Origin: Anaerolineae bacterium
Lineage (GTDB): Bacteria > Chloroflexota > Anaerolineae > Aggregatilineales > Phototrophicaceae
Direction: 5' to 3'
DNA: 64,000 nucleotides
Assembly: GCA_022823945.1 (NCBI GenBank)
Contig: JAJEBK010000018.1
Span: 26,987-90,986 of the forward strand
Positions 1-8,734 of this stretch are shown here, piece after piece. The position numbers were made by a program, and so were the translations under genes. The notes under the pieces were generated by a model. That model did no database searches and was not told where the DNA came from. It saw only the letters and a program-made list of their open reading frames with translations. The stretch's first letter is position 1. Each line of letters starts with the position of its first letter.

Positions 1-116
1 ACTGCAAATAATCGTCTTCCAGCCGAGGTCATATTCTTTCCAAACCCAAGACTGAACTTCGGAGTAGCTATAACAGCGCGAGGCCATCAATAAGCGATTA
101 GCGAAGACTGTATCTG

Positions 117-458
117 CTAAATCAAAGCGAGTTCACTAAGAATACGGCGAATTTCCCACGGTCTTACTTCATCGCATTTTGGCTTTAAGCAAACAGCGAG
201 CAAAGTAATCTGCTCCGCCCCAACATGGTAGGCGACGCGAAAGCCACCGGACTTCCCTCTTTGCCCAGAGGGATTCGCAAGTCGGACTTTGTATACTTGG
301 CTGCCCGCGCCCCTCAACCTGTCGCCAGGTCTTTCTCCCTGTGAAAGCCGCTCTTGGAGAGCGCGAAGTTCAATTGCCAATGAAGGGTGCCTGCGCGCGA
401 GACGATTTGCTTTTCTTGTGAATCTATTGGGGAAGACGACTTTCAATCTCATCGTCAT
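117..458 (-). CDS. RelE/ParE-like type II toxin
   Basis: 113 aa, basic, 'RLARRHP...GERPGDRLRG...LANPSGQRGKSGGFRVAYHV' RelE-like core; overlaps 3' end of a small upstream ORF; paralog of the ORF ending at 8696. Confidence 0.75.
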   Translation of the reverse strand: MTMRLKVVFPNRFTRKANRLARRHPSLAIELRALQERLSQGERPGDRLRGAGSQVYKVRLANPSGQRGKSGGFRVAYHVGAEQITLLAVCLKPKCDEVRPWEIRRILSELALI

Positions 459-621
459 CCAAGCCTAACTCAATCAGGTTCAGCGCGTCTTCAGCCGGCA
501 GGACTTTGCCTTCTTGCATCTCTTTCAAGCTGACTTGGATATCGTGAAGAAACTCCGTTTGGACGGTTTCATTCTCGCGGGATTCCTTGACCAACACTTT
601 GATTCCTGGCGCGACCTTCAT
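424..621 (-). CDS. Putative antitoxin partner of RelE-like toxin
   Basis: 65 aa acidic ORF, overlaps toxin start; shares 'L-DI--SL-EM-EGK' core with the ORF at 8162..8395. Confidence 0.6.
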   Translation of the reverse strand: MKVAPGIKVLVKESRENETVQTEFLHDIQVSLKEMQEGKVLPAEDALNLIELGLDDDEIESRLPQ

Positions 622-718
622 TGACTTGCTCCCCCTACTCTATGTAGACAGTCGCATCTGGCTTGACTATTCGTAATCAAGATACTCCACTGGCATGAGA
701 TTTGCAACAAGTTCTTAT

Positions 719-1339
719 TTACCGCCGCCGCCAAAACCCCGCAATCCGCCACAGCACCCGCCACGCGCGCAATATCAGCAGGTAGCCCTGCGTCTCGCTG
801 TGGTTGTCGTATCGCACCCCGCCGCCGCTGCGCAGGTAATGGCTGAGGTCGGCCACCGCGCCATCGAAATCCAAACGCCGCGCACGCAGCCGCCCCCGTG
901 CCTCCCAGGCAGGCAGCAAGCCAGGCTCCAACTCCAGCGCGCGCGTATAATCGGCTTCTGCTTCGGCAAAGCGCCGCAATTCTTCAAAGCATTGTGCCCG
1001 CGTGAAGCAGGCTTCGTCATGGTCGGGCTCGATGTGCAGGGCGGTGGTCAGATCGCTGATGGCTTTGTCGCGCTGATTTTGCAGGCGGCGCAGCTTGCCA
1101 CGCGCCAGGAAAGCCGCTGCCAGGTAGGGTTGCGCGCGCAGGGCTTTGTTGATGCTCTGCTCGGCGGCTTCGTATTCTCCCAGCAGGGTCAGCGCTTCGC
1201 CGCGGCCGACATGCACAGCCGCCAGATCGCCCAATCCCAGCTTGAGCGCGCTGTCGAAAGCAGCGATGGCACCGGCATAATCGCCATTATCCAGCAGCGC
1301 CAAACCCCGCTCGTAGTAATTATCCGGCGACGGATTCAC
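719..1339 (-). CDS. Tetratricopeptide repeat protein
   Basis: Repeated TPR signatures (YYERGLALLDNGDYAGAIAAFDSALKL; AFLARGKLRRLQNQRDKAISDLTTALHIEP; ADYTRALELEP). Confidence 0.85.
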   Translation of the reverse strand: MNPSPDNYYERGLALLDNGDYAGAIAAFDSALKLGLGDLAAVHVGRGEALTLLGEYEAAEQSINKALRAQPYLAAAFLARGKLRRLQNQRDKAISDLTTALHIEPDHDEACFTRAQCFEELRRFAEAEADYTRALELEPGLLPAWEARGRLRARRLDFDGAVADLSHYLRSGGGVRYDNHSETQGYLLILRAWRVLWRIAGFWRRR

Positions 1340-1427
1340 CTGTGCCTCCTTTGCCCGCTGCCTATTCTAGCTTGCGTGGGCGGTTGATTCACCGCAGAGG
1401 CGCAGAGGACGGAGTGAGGGTTACAAT

Positions 1428-2873
1428 GTGTACACTGGATACTCGACTGCTGTTTCGGAGTCTGCTGTGGTGCGCCGCCTCTTGACTTTGCTGCTTTTCG
1501 CGCAGGCATTGGCGAATCTGTTTTGGCTATCGCCGGCTGCGCATTCCGGGCAGGTGGCCATCCCCTGGTTGATGCTGCGCGGCAAAACGCTCTTTGGCGA
1601 TATTTGGGAGCAGCATGCGCCGGGCAGTTCGCTTTTGGCTGCCGCAGTCCAGTCTATCTTGCCACTCGACCCCGCTCTGGTAGCGCGTTTGTTGAATGCG
1701 CTGCTGGTCGCCTCGTTGACGTTGCTGGTCTATTGGCTGGCGAGGCGCTTGTGCAGCGAAGCGGCGGGGCTGGCGGCGGCGCTGGTCTTTGCCTGGTGGG
1801 CACCTGTCTATGGCAATGTCTTGCTCTACTTCGACACGCTGCTGGCGCTGTGTGTATTGGCGGGGCTGTGCTTCTATTTCGGTGCCTCGCAGCTTTCGCG
1901 GCGGCGCTTGCTATGCATAGGCATCTGCATGGGCGCGGCGACGCTGTTCAAGCAGCATGCCTGGCTGGCTGTCGCTTTGGCAGGCGTCTGGCTGCTGGGC
2001 GATGGCTGGCGAGGGGCTTTGATCTATCTGCTGGGCGCGCTGCTGCTGCCGCTGCTGCAATGGGCGGCGCTGGTGGCGGCTGGTCTTTGGGATACCTACC
2101 TGTACTGGAATTGGACATTCAACCTCAGCGGGCTGATGGATGGCGTGCCGCTGGATGGCGATTTTCTGCGCAAGCTGCTGCTGGGCGACTTGCTGGTCTT
2201 GCCCTTTGTGTTGCTGGCCTGGCGTCACGAGCGCCGCTGGCTGCTGCTGCCGCTGTTGTGGTTGGCGGGATTGAGCACGATCTATCCGCGCGTTGGCGAG
2301 ATTCATGCCATGGCGCAGTTGCCTTTCGCCGCTGTCATGTCGGGCATCGCGCTGGCAAAATTGCGCCGCTCCATGCGAGAACCGCGCAGCTGGGATGTGC
2401 CGCGCCTGATGCTGGCAGGCTTGGCGCTGGGCATCGGCATCGGCTGGCTGTGGACGGGCGCGGTGAGCTGGCTGCCGACCAAGTTGGGTGTGGGCGCGAC
2501 TCTGGGCTATGACGAGTTTCGCCCGCTGGCGGCAGCGCTGAAAACTCGCGCGCAGCCCGGCGACACGCTTTTCATCTTGCCGCAAGCCGACAGCACGCCG
2601 CAACTGCATCCGCTAACCGGGCTGGCACCGCCTGGCACCTGGATCAAAGGCTGGCGCTGGTATTTCAGGCCGCCGCATGTCTTGACCCAGTTGCAGCGCG
2701 AATGGGAGGAGACGTCGCCCGACTGGATTATCGTCTTCCCAGAGTTGCTGCCGGCTGGCGCGCCGGGCATCTACGAATTGCTGGACATCGTCGAGCGAGA
2801 GTACAAATTGGTTTTCAGCGAAGACGATATTTACTGGCATGGCCGGGCGGATGTCTATGGACGCGAGCCGTGA
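1428..2873 (+). CDS. Glycosyltransferase family 39-like multi-pass membrane protein
   Basis: 481 aa, many TM helices; N-terminal 'MLRGKTLFGDIWEQHAPGSSLLAA' typical of ArnT/PMT-like proteins. Confidence 0.65.
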   Translation: MYTGYSTAVSESAVVRRLLTLLLFAQALANLFWLSPAAHSGQVAIPWLMLRGKTLFGDIWEQHAPGSSLLAAAVQSILPLDPALVARLLNALLVASLTLLVYWLARRLCSEAAGLAAALVFAWWAPVYGNVLLYFDTLLALCVLAGLCFYFGASQLSRRRLLCIGICMGAATLFKQHAWLAVALAGVWLLGDGWRGALIYLLGALLLPLLQWAALVAAGLWDTYLYWNWTFNLSGLMDGVPLDGDFLRKLLLGDLLVLPFVLLAWRHERRWLLLPLLWLAGLSTIYPRVGEIHAMAQLPFAAVMSGIALAKLRRSMREPRSWDVPRLMLAGLALGIGIGWLWTGAVSWLPTKLGVGATLGYDEFRPLAAALKTRAQPGDTLFILPQADSTPQLHPLTGLAPPGTWIKGWRWYFRPPHVLTQLQREWEETSPDWIIVFPELLPAGAPGIYELLDIVEREYKLVFSEDDIYWHGRADVYGREP

Positions 2874-4081
2874 TCCAGCTGTCGCCGCGCGGAGGGGCGG
2901 TTTATCGGCTGCTGTCGCTGCTGGTGGGCTTGATCGCGCTGTATGGCTTGGGCGCGCTGCTGGGGGCTTCGTTTGTGCTGCTAGGCAATCCGCTGGCGGA
3001 TCATGTGGCCGAGTCAACCATCAGGGCGTTGACCAATCGCGCATTTGACCTGGCGCTGTTATCGGGTTTGGTCGCTGCTGGCTTGCTGATGGCTGGGGGC
3101 GCAATGTCATCGCGCGGCTCCCGTTGGCTGTCGCGCGGCTGGATTGCGCTGGCGCTGGGCAGCCTGTTGGCGACCCCGCTTGTCGATGATCTGATGCTGT
3201 CGATTGCGCTGGCGATCGGCTTGTTGCTTGTCGCGCTTCTGCTGAAACCCACCGGTCTTGCCGAGCGAGGCATTCAGCGCGTGTGGCGGCTGGGCATGTC
3301 CCTGGCTGCGCTGAGTTTGACCTTGCCGCATCTCATCGACTCCGTGTCTGCCGCTGCGTTTCGGGCTTTCCAGCTGCAAGTCGCTTTTGCTTTCGCCATG
3401 CTGAGCATCGTCTATTGGCTCTTCGGATGTTTCAGCCGCGTCGAGCCGGACTGGGCTCGCGACAGCCTGCGCACCTGCTCGATTCTGCTGTTGCTCGGCG
3501 GCGGGCTCGTGTATGCTGGACGATTGGGCTTGTCTGCGTCGATTGCGCTGGTGGCGGGCACGGTGGTCTTGCTCTGCTTCGTCGTCATCGCATCGCACTG
3601 GGTTCGGGCGATCAGCCGGCGCAATGAAAATGCCACCTTGTCGCCGCACTGGCTGGCGCTGGCGACCCTGCTGTTGTTGGTGAATGGCTTGCTGGGCGCG
3701 CTGAGCATCCAACCAGGCATCCAGGCGGCGATGCGTGGCAACGAGCTGATGGCGGCACAGGACTGGCTGGCAGGCTGCGGACTGCTGTGCGTGTTGCTGG
3801 CGCTGGGCAACCAGGCTGCCAGTGATTTGCGCGGCGACAACCGGCGCATCACCGGCTACATCCCTTTTTGGCTTTGCGGCTTTGGCGCGGCTTTGGCGGC
3901 CATCTTTCAGGCGGGGCGAGGTCTTCTCCAGCATTATCTGCGCGCCGCCGACACGGCGGAACTGCTGCTGCCTTTGAGCGCGCTGTGGATAGGTTGCCTG
4001 TTTGCTTTCACAGCGGGATTGCTGATTTATGCGCTGGGATATCTGGTGCGCCTGCCCCGCATCCGCATACTGGCGGACTAG
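2870..4081 (+). CDS. Multi-pass integral membrane protein, unknown function
   Basis: ORF 2702..4081; GTG at 2870 overlaps the preceding TGA (GTGA), the likely start; highly hydrophobic. Confidence 0.65.
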   Translation: MIQLSPRGGAVYRLLSLLVGLIALYGLGALLGASFVLLGNPLADHVAESTIRALTNRAFDLALLSGLVAAGLLMAGGAMSSRGSRWLSRGWIALALGSLLATPLVDDLMLSIALAIGLLLVALLLKPTGLAERGIQRVWRLGMSLAALSLTLPHLIDSVSAAAFRAFQLQVAFAFAMLSIVYWLFGCFSRVEPDWARDSLRTCSILLLLGGGLVYAGRLGLSASIALVAGTVVLLCFVVIASHWVRAISRRNENATLSPHWLALATLLLLVNGLLGALSIQPGIQAAMRGNELMAAQDWLAGCGLLCVLLALGNQAASDLRGDNRRITGYIPFWLCGFGAALAAIFQAGRGLLQHYLRAADTAELLLPLSALWIGCLFAFTAGLLIYALGYLVRLPRIRILAD

Positions 4082-4464
4082 GCTCTGCGAGCAGGCAAGA
4101 GCGCAGCCAACAAGACGCTGGCATAGCAGAGCATCAGCCATGCGCCGAAGCTGCCCGCGGCCGACTCGCTCATGTTGGGGAAAACGACCGCGAAATTTTG
4201 CGTGACCACAGCATCCAGCGCCAAGCCGGGCAGCACGAGCAGCGCCGCCGCTTCGAACCGTTGCGCCGGCTGCAAACCCGCTCGCGCAAACAGCAGTGTT
4301 GCCAAGCCGATCATCGAAAGGCCGCCCAGAAGCCACAGCGCCGCCAAAACCAGGGGGTTGTCGTGCAAGAAAAACACCTGCCCGGCCGCGCGCACAGCCA
4401 AAGTCGCCAGCAGCCAGACACCGAAACCCACACCCGCAAAGTACGACCGATTCACCTGCGCCAC
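4078..4464 (-). CDS. Small membrane protein (DUF5367-like)
   Basis: 128 aa, four predicted TM segments by eye. Confidence 0.55.
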   Translation of the reverse strand: MAQVNRSYFAGVGFGVWLLATLAVRAAGQVFFLHDNPLVLAALWLLGGLSMIGLATLLFARAGLQPAQRFEAAALLVLPGLALDAVVTQNFAVVFPNMSESAAGSFGAWLMLCYASVLLAALLPARRA

Positions 4465-4467
4465 TGC

Positions 4468-5238
4468 CTAGCCCCGCATGCGTACTCGCATCCAGTCGCT
4501 GCCTGGATGACCTTGAGCTGCCCAGCCACGCAGCGCCGCTTCCATATCATAGGCTGCCCGCCGCAATTCAATGTTTAGCTCGCCAGCCTGCCATTCCAGC
4601 AGCGCCCATTCCGCCGCGCCGGGATTGCTCGCCGACATGCCGACGCTGCCCGGATTTACCACGCGCCAGCCATCCAGCTCGCGGTCCATCGCCACATGCG
4701 TATGCCCGCACAGCGCCAGCCGTCCCGCGCGGTCGAGCAGGGCATCGGCTGCTTCTTCATCGGGGCTGTCGGGACGCAGCGCGGTCGATTCGTCATCGCC
4801 GGGGATGGCGTGAAAGCCAACTACTCGCCCATATCCCGCCACATCCAGCTTCAGCTCACGCCCCAGGCTGTCGCGCAGCAGCGCAAATTCGTCCCAGCCT
4901 AGCTGCCGCATATTCCAGGCGTAGACCGCGCTCATCTGCAAAATTGCCTGGCGATGGGCGGCGTAGTCGGCTGCTTCTTTGGGCGGTGGCATCTGCATGC
5001 GCGCGCCTGTAACCAGGTAACGGTCGGTGTTGCCGCCGATGAGTTTGCAGCGGTCTTCGCCCCAGTATTTACGCCGCTGCACAATCGTTTGCATGCACTG
5101 GGCGGGCTCGCCACCCAGCGCCGCTAGATCGCCCAGGCACCAGATTTGGTCGAATTCGCCACAGCGGTCGATATCGGCCAGCGCCGCTTGCAGGGCGGGC
5201 AAGTTGCCGTGAATATCGCCGAAAACCGCCAGTCGCAT
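4468..5238 (-). CDS. Metallophosphoesterase (YfcE/MJ0936-like)
   Basis: 'MRLAVFGDIHGNLPAL...CLGDLAALGG...GNTD...CGHTHV...NPGSVG' motifs; internal Met at 5238 chosen as start. Confidence 0.9.
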   Translation of the reverse strand: MRLAVFGDIHGNLPALQAALADIDRCGEFDQIWCLGDLAALGGEPAQCMQTIVQRRKYWGEDRCKLIGGNTDRYLVTGARMQMPPPKEAADYAAHRQAILQMSAVYAWNMRQLGWDEFALLRDSLGRELKLDVAGYGRVVGFHAIPGDDESTALRPDSPDEEAADALLDRAGRLALCGHTHVAMDRELDGWRVVNPGSVGMSASNPGAAEWALLEWQAGELNIELRRAAYDMEAALRGWAAQGHPGSDWMRVRMRG

Positions 5239-5407
5239 GGTGACACCGTCGTTGAATGGTTTCGCTGCCAAGTGTAGCATGAAAGCGGGCGATCGACAGA
5301 CGGCAGGATTGTGGGGGATGATGACCAAATGGAATTGGCTTTCGGCTGTGAACTGTCACGGCGCGCGGTAAGATGATCGTCCGCGTCATCGTCTGGTTCA
5401 TATGAAG

Positions 5408-5436
5408 TTGACACAATTCCAATGCCCCGCTATGCT
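5408..5436 (+). promoter_or_regulatory. Sigma-70-type promoter of the cysteine synthase leader
   Basis: TTGACA (5408-5413), 17-bp spacer, TATGCT (5431-5436). Confidence 0.65.
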
Positions 5437-5463
5437 CGCTTCCAGCCGCATGACGAGGCAATC

Positions 5464-5517
5464 ATGACCATGCCCCACCGCATTTGTTGTTGTCCCTGGC
5501 ACATGACCGGAGCCTGA
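5464..5517 (+). CDS. Cysteine leader peptide MTMPHRICCCPWHMTGA
   Basis: 17-codon ORF with GAGG 5 nt upstream and three consecutive TGT Cys codons at 5485-5493; lies between the promoter and a terminator-like hairpin ahead of the cysteine synthase. Confidence 0.65.
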   Translation: MTMPHRICCCPWHMTGA

Positions 5518-5531
5518 CCGCCAGCGACAAC
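5489..5531 (+). promoter_or_regulatory. Attenuator hairpin 1:2
   Basis: GTTGTCCCTGGC (5489-5500) pairs with GCCAGCGACAAC (5520-5531), 11 of 12 positions; left arm overlaps the Cys codons. Confidence 0.6.
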
Positions 5532-5555
5532 CGCCAACAGCCCAACGCAACACCC

Positions 5556-5619
5556 AAGTCAACTGGCACAGACGCGACCGGCTAGCCCGCGCGCCGCCCA
5601 AAACCAGTTGACTTTTTTG
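5556..5619 (+). terminator. Attenuator terminator hairpin 3:4 with T-run
   Basis: AAGTCAACTGG (5556-5566) is the exact reverse complement of CCAGTTGACTT (5604-5614), followed by a T-run; ends about 22 nt before the ATG at 5641. Confidence 0.65.
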
Positions 5620-5640
5620 TTGACGCGCCACGAGGAGACT

Positions 5641-6603
5641 ATGCCCTTGACCGCGGAAGTACAGCTGGACGACATGCAGACCACCTCGCTGGCGCAGGAT
5701 ATCGAGCGTCAGGTGGGCAATACGGCGCTGTTGAGCTTTCGACGCGTCACGCAGCACTTGCCGGGCGAGGTGCGCGTCTTCGCCAAAGCCGAATGGCAGA
5801 ACCCCGGCGGCAGCGTCAAAGACCGCGCGGCGCTGAGCATCATCCAGCAAGCCGAACGAGCCGGGCAGCTTTTCCCCGGGCGCACCATCCTCGACAGCAC
5901 CAGCGGCAACACCGGCATCGCCTATGCCATGATCGGCGCGGCAAAGGATTATCGCGTCAAGCTCTTCTTGCCCGAAAATGTCAGCCCAGAGCGCGTCTCC
6001 ATCCTGCGCGCCTACGATGTACAACTGGCATATACCGACCCATTGGAAGGCTCGGACGGCGCGATACGGGCGGTGCGCGAACTGGCGTCGCGAGAATCGG
6101 CAGACTATTTTTATGCTGACCAATACAACAACCCCGCCAACGGGCAGGCGCATTATCACGGCACAGGCGCGGAGGTCTGGCGGCAGACGGGCGGGCAGAT
6201 CAGTCATTTTGTGGCTGGACTGGGCACCAGCGGCACTTTGGTCGGCGCGGGGCGGCGGCTCAAGGAATTGAACCCGGCGCTGCAAGTCGTCTCGGTCGAG
6301 CCCGATTCGCCATTTCATGGGCTGGAAGGCTTGAAGCACATGGGCACGGCGCTGCAGCCCGGCATCTATGACCCGCGACTGGCGGATCTGCAGCTGGCGG
6401 TGCGGACGGAAGCTGCGCACAGCATGGCGCTGCGACTGGCGCGTGAAGAAGGTTACCTTGTGGGCATCAGCGCGGCGGCGGCGATGGTCGGGGCGCTACG
6501 GGTGGCGGAAGGACTGGCGGAGCTTGGCGCTGCGGGGACTGTCGTAACGCTTTTTCCCGATAACGCTTACAAATACCTAAGCGAGGCTTTTTGGCGGGGG
6601 TAA
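5641..6603 (+). CDS. cysM: Cysteine synthase (O-acetylserine sulfhydrylase family, CysM/CysK)
   Basis: 'EWQNPGGSVKDRAALSII', 'DSTSGNTGIAYAMIGA', 'GTSGTLVGAGRRLKE' PLP beta-family motifs. Confidence 0.9.
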   Translation: MPLTAEVQLDDMQTTSLAQDIERQVGNTALLSFRRVTQHLPGEVRVFAKAEWQNPGGSVKDRAALSIIQQAERAGQLFPGRTILDSTSGNTGIAYAMIGAAKDYRVKLFLPENVSPERVSILRAYDVQLAYTDPLEGSDGAIRAVRELASRESADYFYADQYNNPANGQAHYHGTGAEVWRQTGGQISHFVAGLGTSGTLVGAGRRLKELNPALQVVSVEPDSPFHGLEGLKHMGTALQPGIYDPRLADLQLAVRTEAAHSMALRLAREEGYLVGISAAAAMVGALRVAEGLAELGAAGTVVTLFPDNAYKYLSEAFWRG

Positions 6604-6636
6604 ACTGAATTACAGAGACTATAGAGAAAAGACTCT

Positions 6637-6708
6637 GCCACAGAGGCACAGAGATAAACCTTTGCTTTTCTCTCGGTGTACTCTCTCTAACTCGGTGTAC
6701 TCGGTGGC
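6637..6708 (+). repeat. Composite intergenic repeat (family B), near-full copy
   Basis: gccacagaggcacagaga-taaacctttgctttt-ctctcggtgtactctctctaactcggtgtactcggtggc. Confidence 0.8.
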
Positions 6709-6753
6709 TAATTCATTGCATTGCTTACTTGTGTTTACTTCTGTGGCGAATGA

Positions 6754-7179
6754 TCACCGCTCATAGGGAATGATCTTGTCCCATTCATCCGCAGTCGAGC
6801 GCGCCACGAAAGCCACCACTGGCTGGGTATCGCTCAGGTTGAAGACTTCATGCGGGATGCCTGGCTCGATGAAAATGAAATCGCCGGCGCTGTTGTCCAC
6901 CACCTGCTTGCAGCCATCGCCATATTCGTGCCGTACTTCGCCTTCCAGGATATAGAGCATCACCTCGAAATCGACATGGATATGCGCATAGGCAACGCCG
7001 CCGGGCGGAATCGTCGCCACATTGATGGACAATGCCTGGGCATTTACATTTTTGCTGGACAAGCCTGTCTTGTAGTGGATGCCGTTCCAGTCACGCTTTG
7101 CCCCGCCACCGCGCAGCACGCTGATGCCGTCATCGCCCTCGACCAGCGCTTTCATGTCGCTATTTTCGCTCATGCCCAC
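6754..7179 (-). CDS. Cupin-domain protein
   Basis: 'AYAHIHVDFEVMLYILEGEVRHEYGDG...GDFIFIEPGIPHEVFNLS'. Confidence 0.85.
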   Translation of the reverse strand: MGMSENSDMKALVEGDDGISVLRGGGAKRDWNGIHYKTGLSSKNVNAQALSINVATIPPGGVAYAHIHVDFEVMLYILEGEVRHEYGDGCKQVVDNSAGDFIFIEPGIPHEVFNLSDTQPVVAFVARSTADEWDKIIPYER

Positions 7180-7237
7180 CCTCGCATAGACCTGTCTTTA
7201 GTGGGCGAGTCTAGCTAAAATCGGGCGCGATAGCCAG

Positions 7238-7789
7238 ATGAAAGGACGGGTGATGCCAGCCAAAATCGGCATTTTGACAGTCTCCGACCGCGCTCACCGC
7301 GGCATTTATGAAGACCGTGGCGGACCTGCCATCCGCGCTTACATGGACGAGGTGCTGACCAATCCCTGGCAGCCGGTCGCCCTGGTCGTGCCCGACGAGC
7401 TGGAGCAGATCACGCGGGCATTGATGCAGTTAGTGGATGACGAGGGCTGCAGCCTGGTCGTTACAACTGGCGGCACGGGACCGGCCCCGCGCGATATCAC
7501 GCCCGAAGCCACCGAAGCCGTCTGTGAAAAGATGCTGCCCGGCTTTGGCGAGCTGATGCGGCAGGTTTCTCTGCAATTTGTGCCGACAGCGATTTTGTCC
7601 CGACAAACCGCTGGCATCCGCGGGCGCGCGCTGATCGTCAACCTGCCCGGCAAGCCCAGCGCCATCCGCGATTGTCTGGATGCGGTGATGCCCGCCATCC
7701 CTTATTGCATTGACCTGGTCGATGGCGCGTACTTAACCACCGACGAATCGCGCGTAAAAACGTTTCGGCCGCAGGGGGCGACTCAATAG
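7238..7789 (+). CDS. Molybdenum cofactor biosynthesis protein MogA/MoaB family
   Basis: 'ILTVSDRAHRGIYEDRGGPAI', 'VVTTGGTGPAPRDITPEAT', 'LIVNLPGKPSAI'. Confidence 0.9.
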   Translation: MKGRVMPAKIGILTVSDRAHRGIYEDRGGPAIRAYMDEVLTNPWQPVALVVPDELEQITRALMQLVDDEGCSLVVTTGGTGPAPRDITPEATEAVCEKMLPGFGELMRQVSLQFVPTAILSRQTAGIRGRALIVNLPGKPSAIRDCLDAVMPAIPYCIDLVDGAYLTTDESRVKTFRPQGATQ

Positions 7790-7886
7790 CTCGCGCCAGC
7801 ATTGCTACATGATGTTGCGCGACAACAGCCTTCGACACTTCCCCGGTGACAGGAGAAAAGTCAAGAAACTTACGAAAAAAAACTGG

Positions 7887-7925
7887 ACCACCGAGTACAC
7901 CGAGTTGAAAGAGTACACCGAGAAT
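7887..7925 (-). repeat. Family B partial copy
   Basis: accaccgagtacaccgagttgaaagagtacaccgaga. Confidence 0.7.
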
Positions 7926-8028
7926 CCTTTGCGGGATGCTTGAAGTCAGTACGATCGGCTCATTCGTATACCTCAAGCAGAATCTCTCATACTTTGATAG
8001 CCAGATTCTAGCTCGATTCGCTTTTGCC

Positions 8029-8069
8029 TTTGCCTCTGTGTACTCAAATTACTCGGTGTACTCGGTGGT
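8029..8069 (+). repeat. Family B partial copy
   Basis: gcctctgtgtactcaaattactcggtgtactcggtggt. Confidence 0.7.
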
Positions 8070-8161
8070 AAAATGTGTCTGACTTTCTTGGTTTCGCTGG
8101 GAATTTGATGAATGCATGGCCATCTGTTATACTAAAGCTTGAAACTGTGCATGGAGATGAC

Positions 8162-8395
8162 ATGGGGTCGAGAACGGATTTGAACACACCTGTCGCCAGC
8201 CGACCCAAGACGCGCCGCGCTGCGCCTGTGCAGGAATGCGCGCTGGATGGGGAAGAGCAGTATCTGGAAGATATCCGCGCCAGCTTGCGAGAAATGCGAG
8301 AGGGCAAGTTGCACGACTCTTTCGAAAGCATCGCGGAGATACGTAAAGAACTTGGCATTCAACCCGACAACAATAAGGCAAACCACCGTATTTAA
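8162..8395 (+). CDS. Putative antitoxin, paralog of 424..621
   Basis: 'YLEDIRASLREMREGK' matches 'FLHDIQVSLKEMQEGK'; upstream of RelE-like toxin; internal ATG at 8162 preferred. Confidence 0.6.
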   Translation: MGSRTDLNTPVASRPKTRRAAPVQECALDGEEQYLEDIRASLREMREGKLHDSFESIAEIRKELGIQPDNNKANHRI

Positions 8396-8696
8396 GTCGC
8401 GCCTCAAGCGACTTGCAAGACGATACCCGGCCGTCCTTGATGTGGTAGAAGACATTACGCATCGTCTTGCGAGGGGCGAGCGACCAGGCAAACTGTATCG
8501 CCGAGTTGGCGCTACAGTCTTTCATGAGAGGCTGCCAAATCCATCCGCCAGGCGTGGGAAAAGCGGCGGATTTCGAATTGCTTACCTGGTGGAAGACGAG
8601 AGTAGCGTCGTTCTATTGGGCATCTGCGCGCGCAACGACTGTCCAGAATTGCAGGAAACGTCCATTCGACGTCTGCTTAGGGAAGAAGGTTACTGA
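8352..8696 (+). CDS. RelE/ParE-like toxin, paralog of 117..458
   Basis: 'KRLARRYPAVLDVVEDITHRLARGERPGKLYRRVGA...LPNPSARRGKSGGFRIAYLV'; start uncertain (TTG 8352 is one possibility). Confidence 0.7.
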   Translation: MAFNPTTIRQTTVFKSRLKRLARRYPAVLDVVEDITHRLARGERPGKLYRRVGATVFHERLPNPSARRGKSGGFRIAYLVEDESSVVLLGICARNDCPELQETSIRRLLREEGY

Positions 8697-8734
8697 ACGC
8701 ACCGGGTCTGCCCTTGCGCAGCGGTCTCCTGCGG

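Noticed and set aside
3107-4336. 409-aa minus-strand ORF
   Set aside because: Q/R-rich antisense frame spanning two real genes (2870..4081 and 4078..4464).
5398-6420. 340-aa minus-strand ORF opposite the cysteine synthase and its leader
   Set aside because: Antisense shadow ORF; no recognisable motifs.
8160-8190. tRNA-like string 'ggatttgaacac'
   Set aside because: Lies within the antitoxin coding region; no cloverleaf could be drawn.
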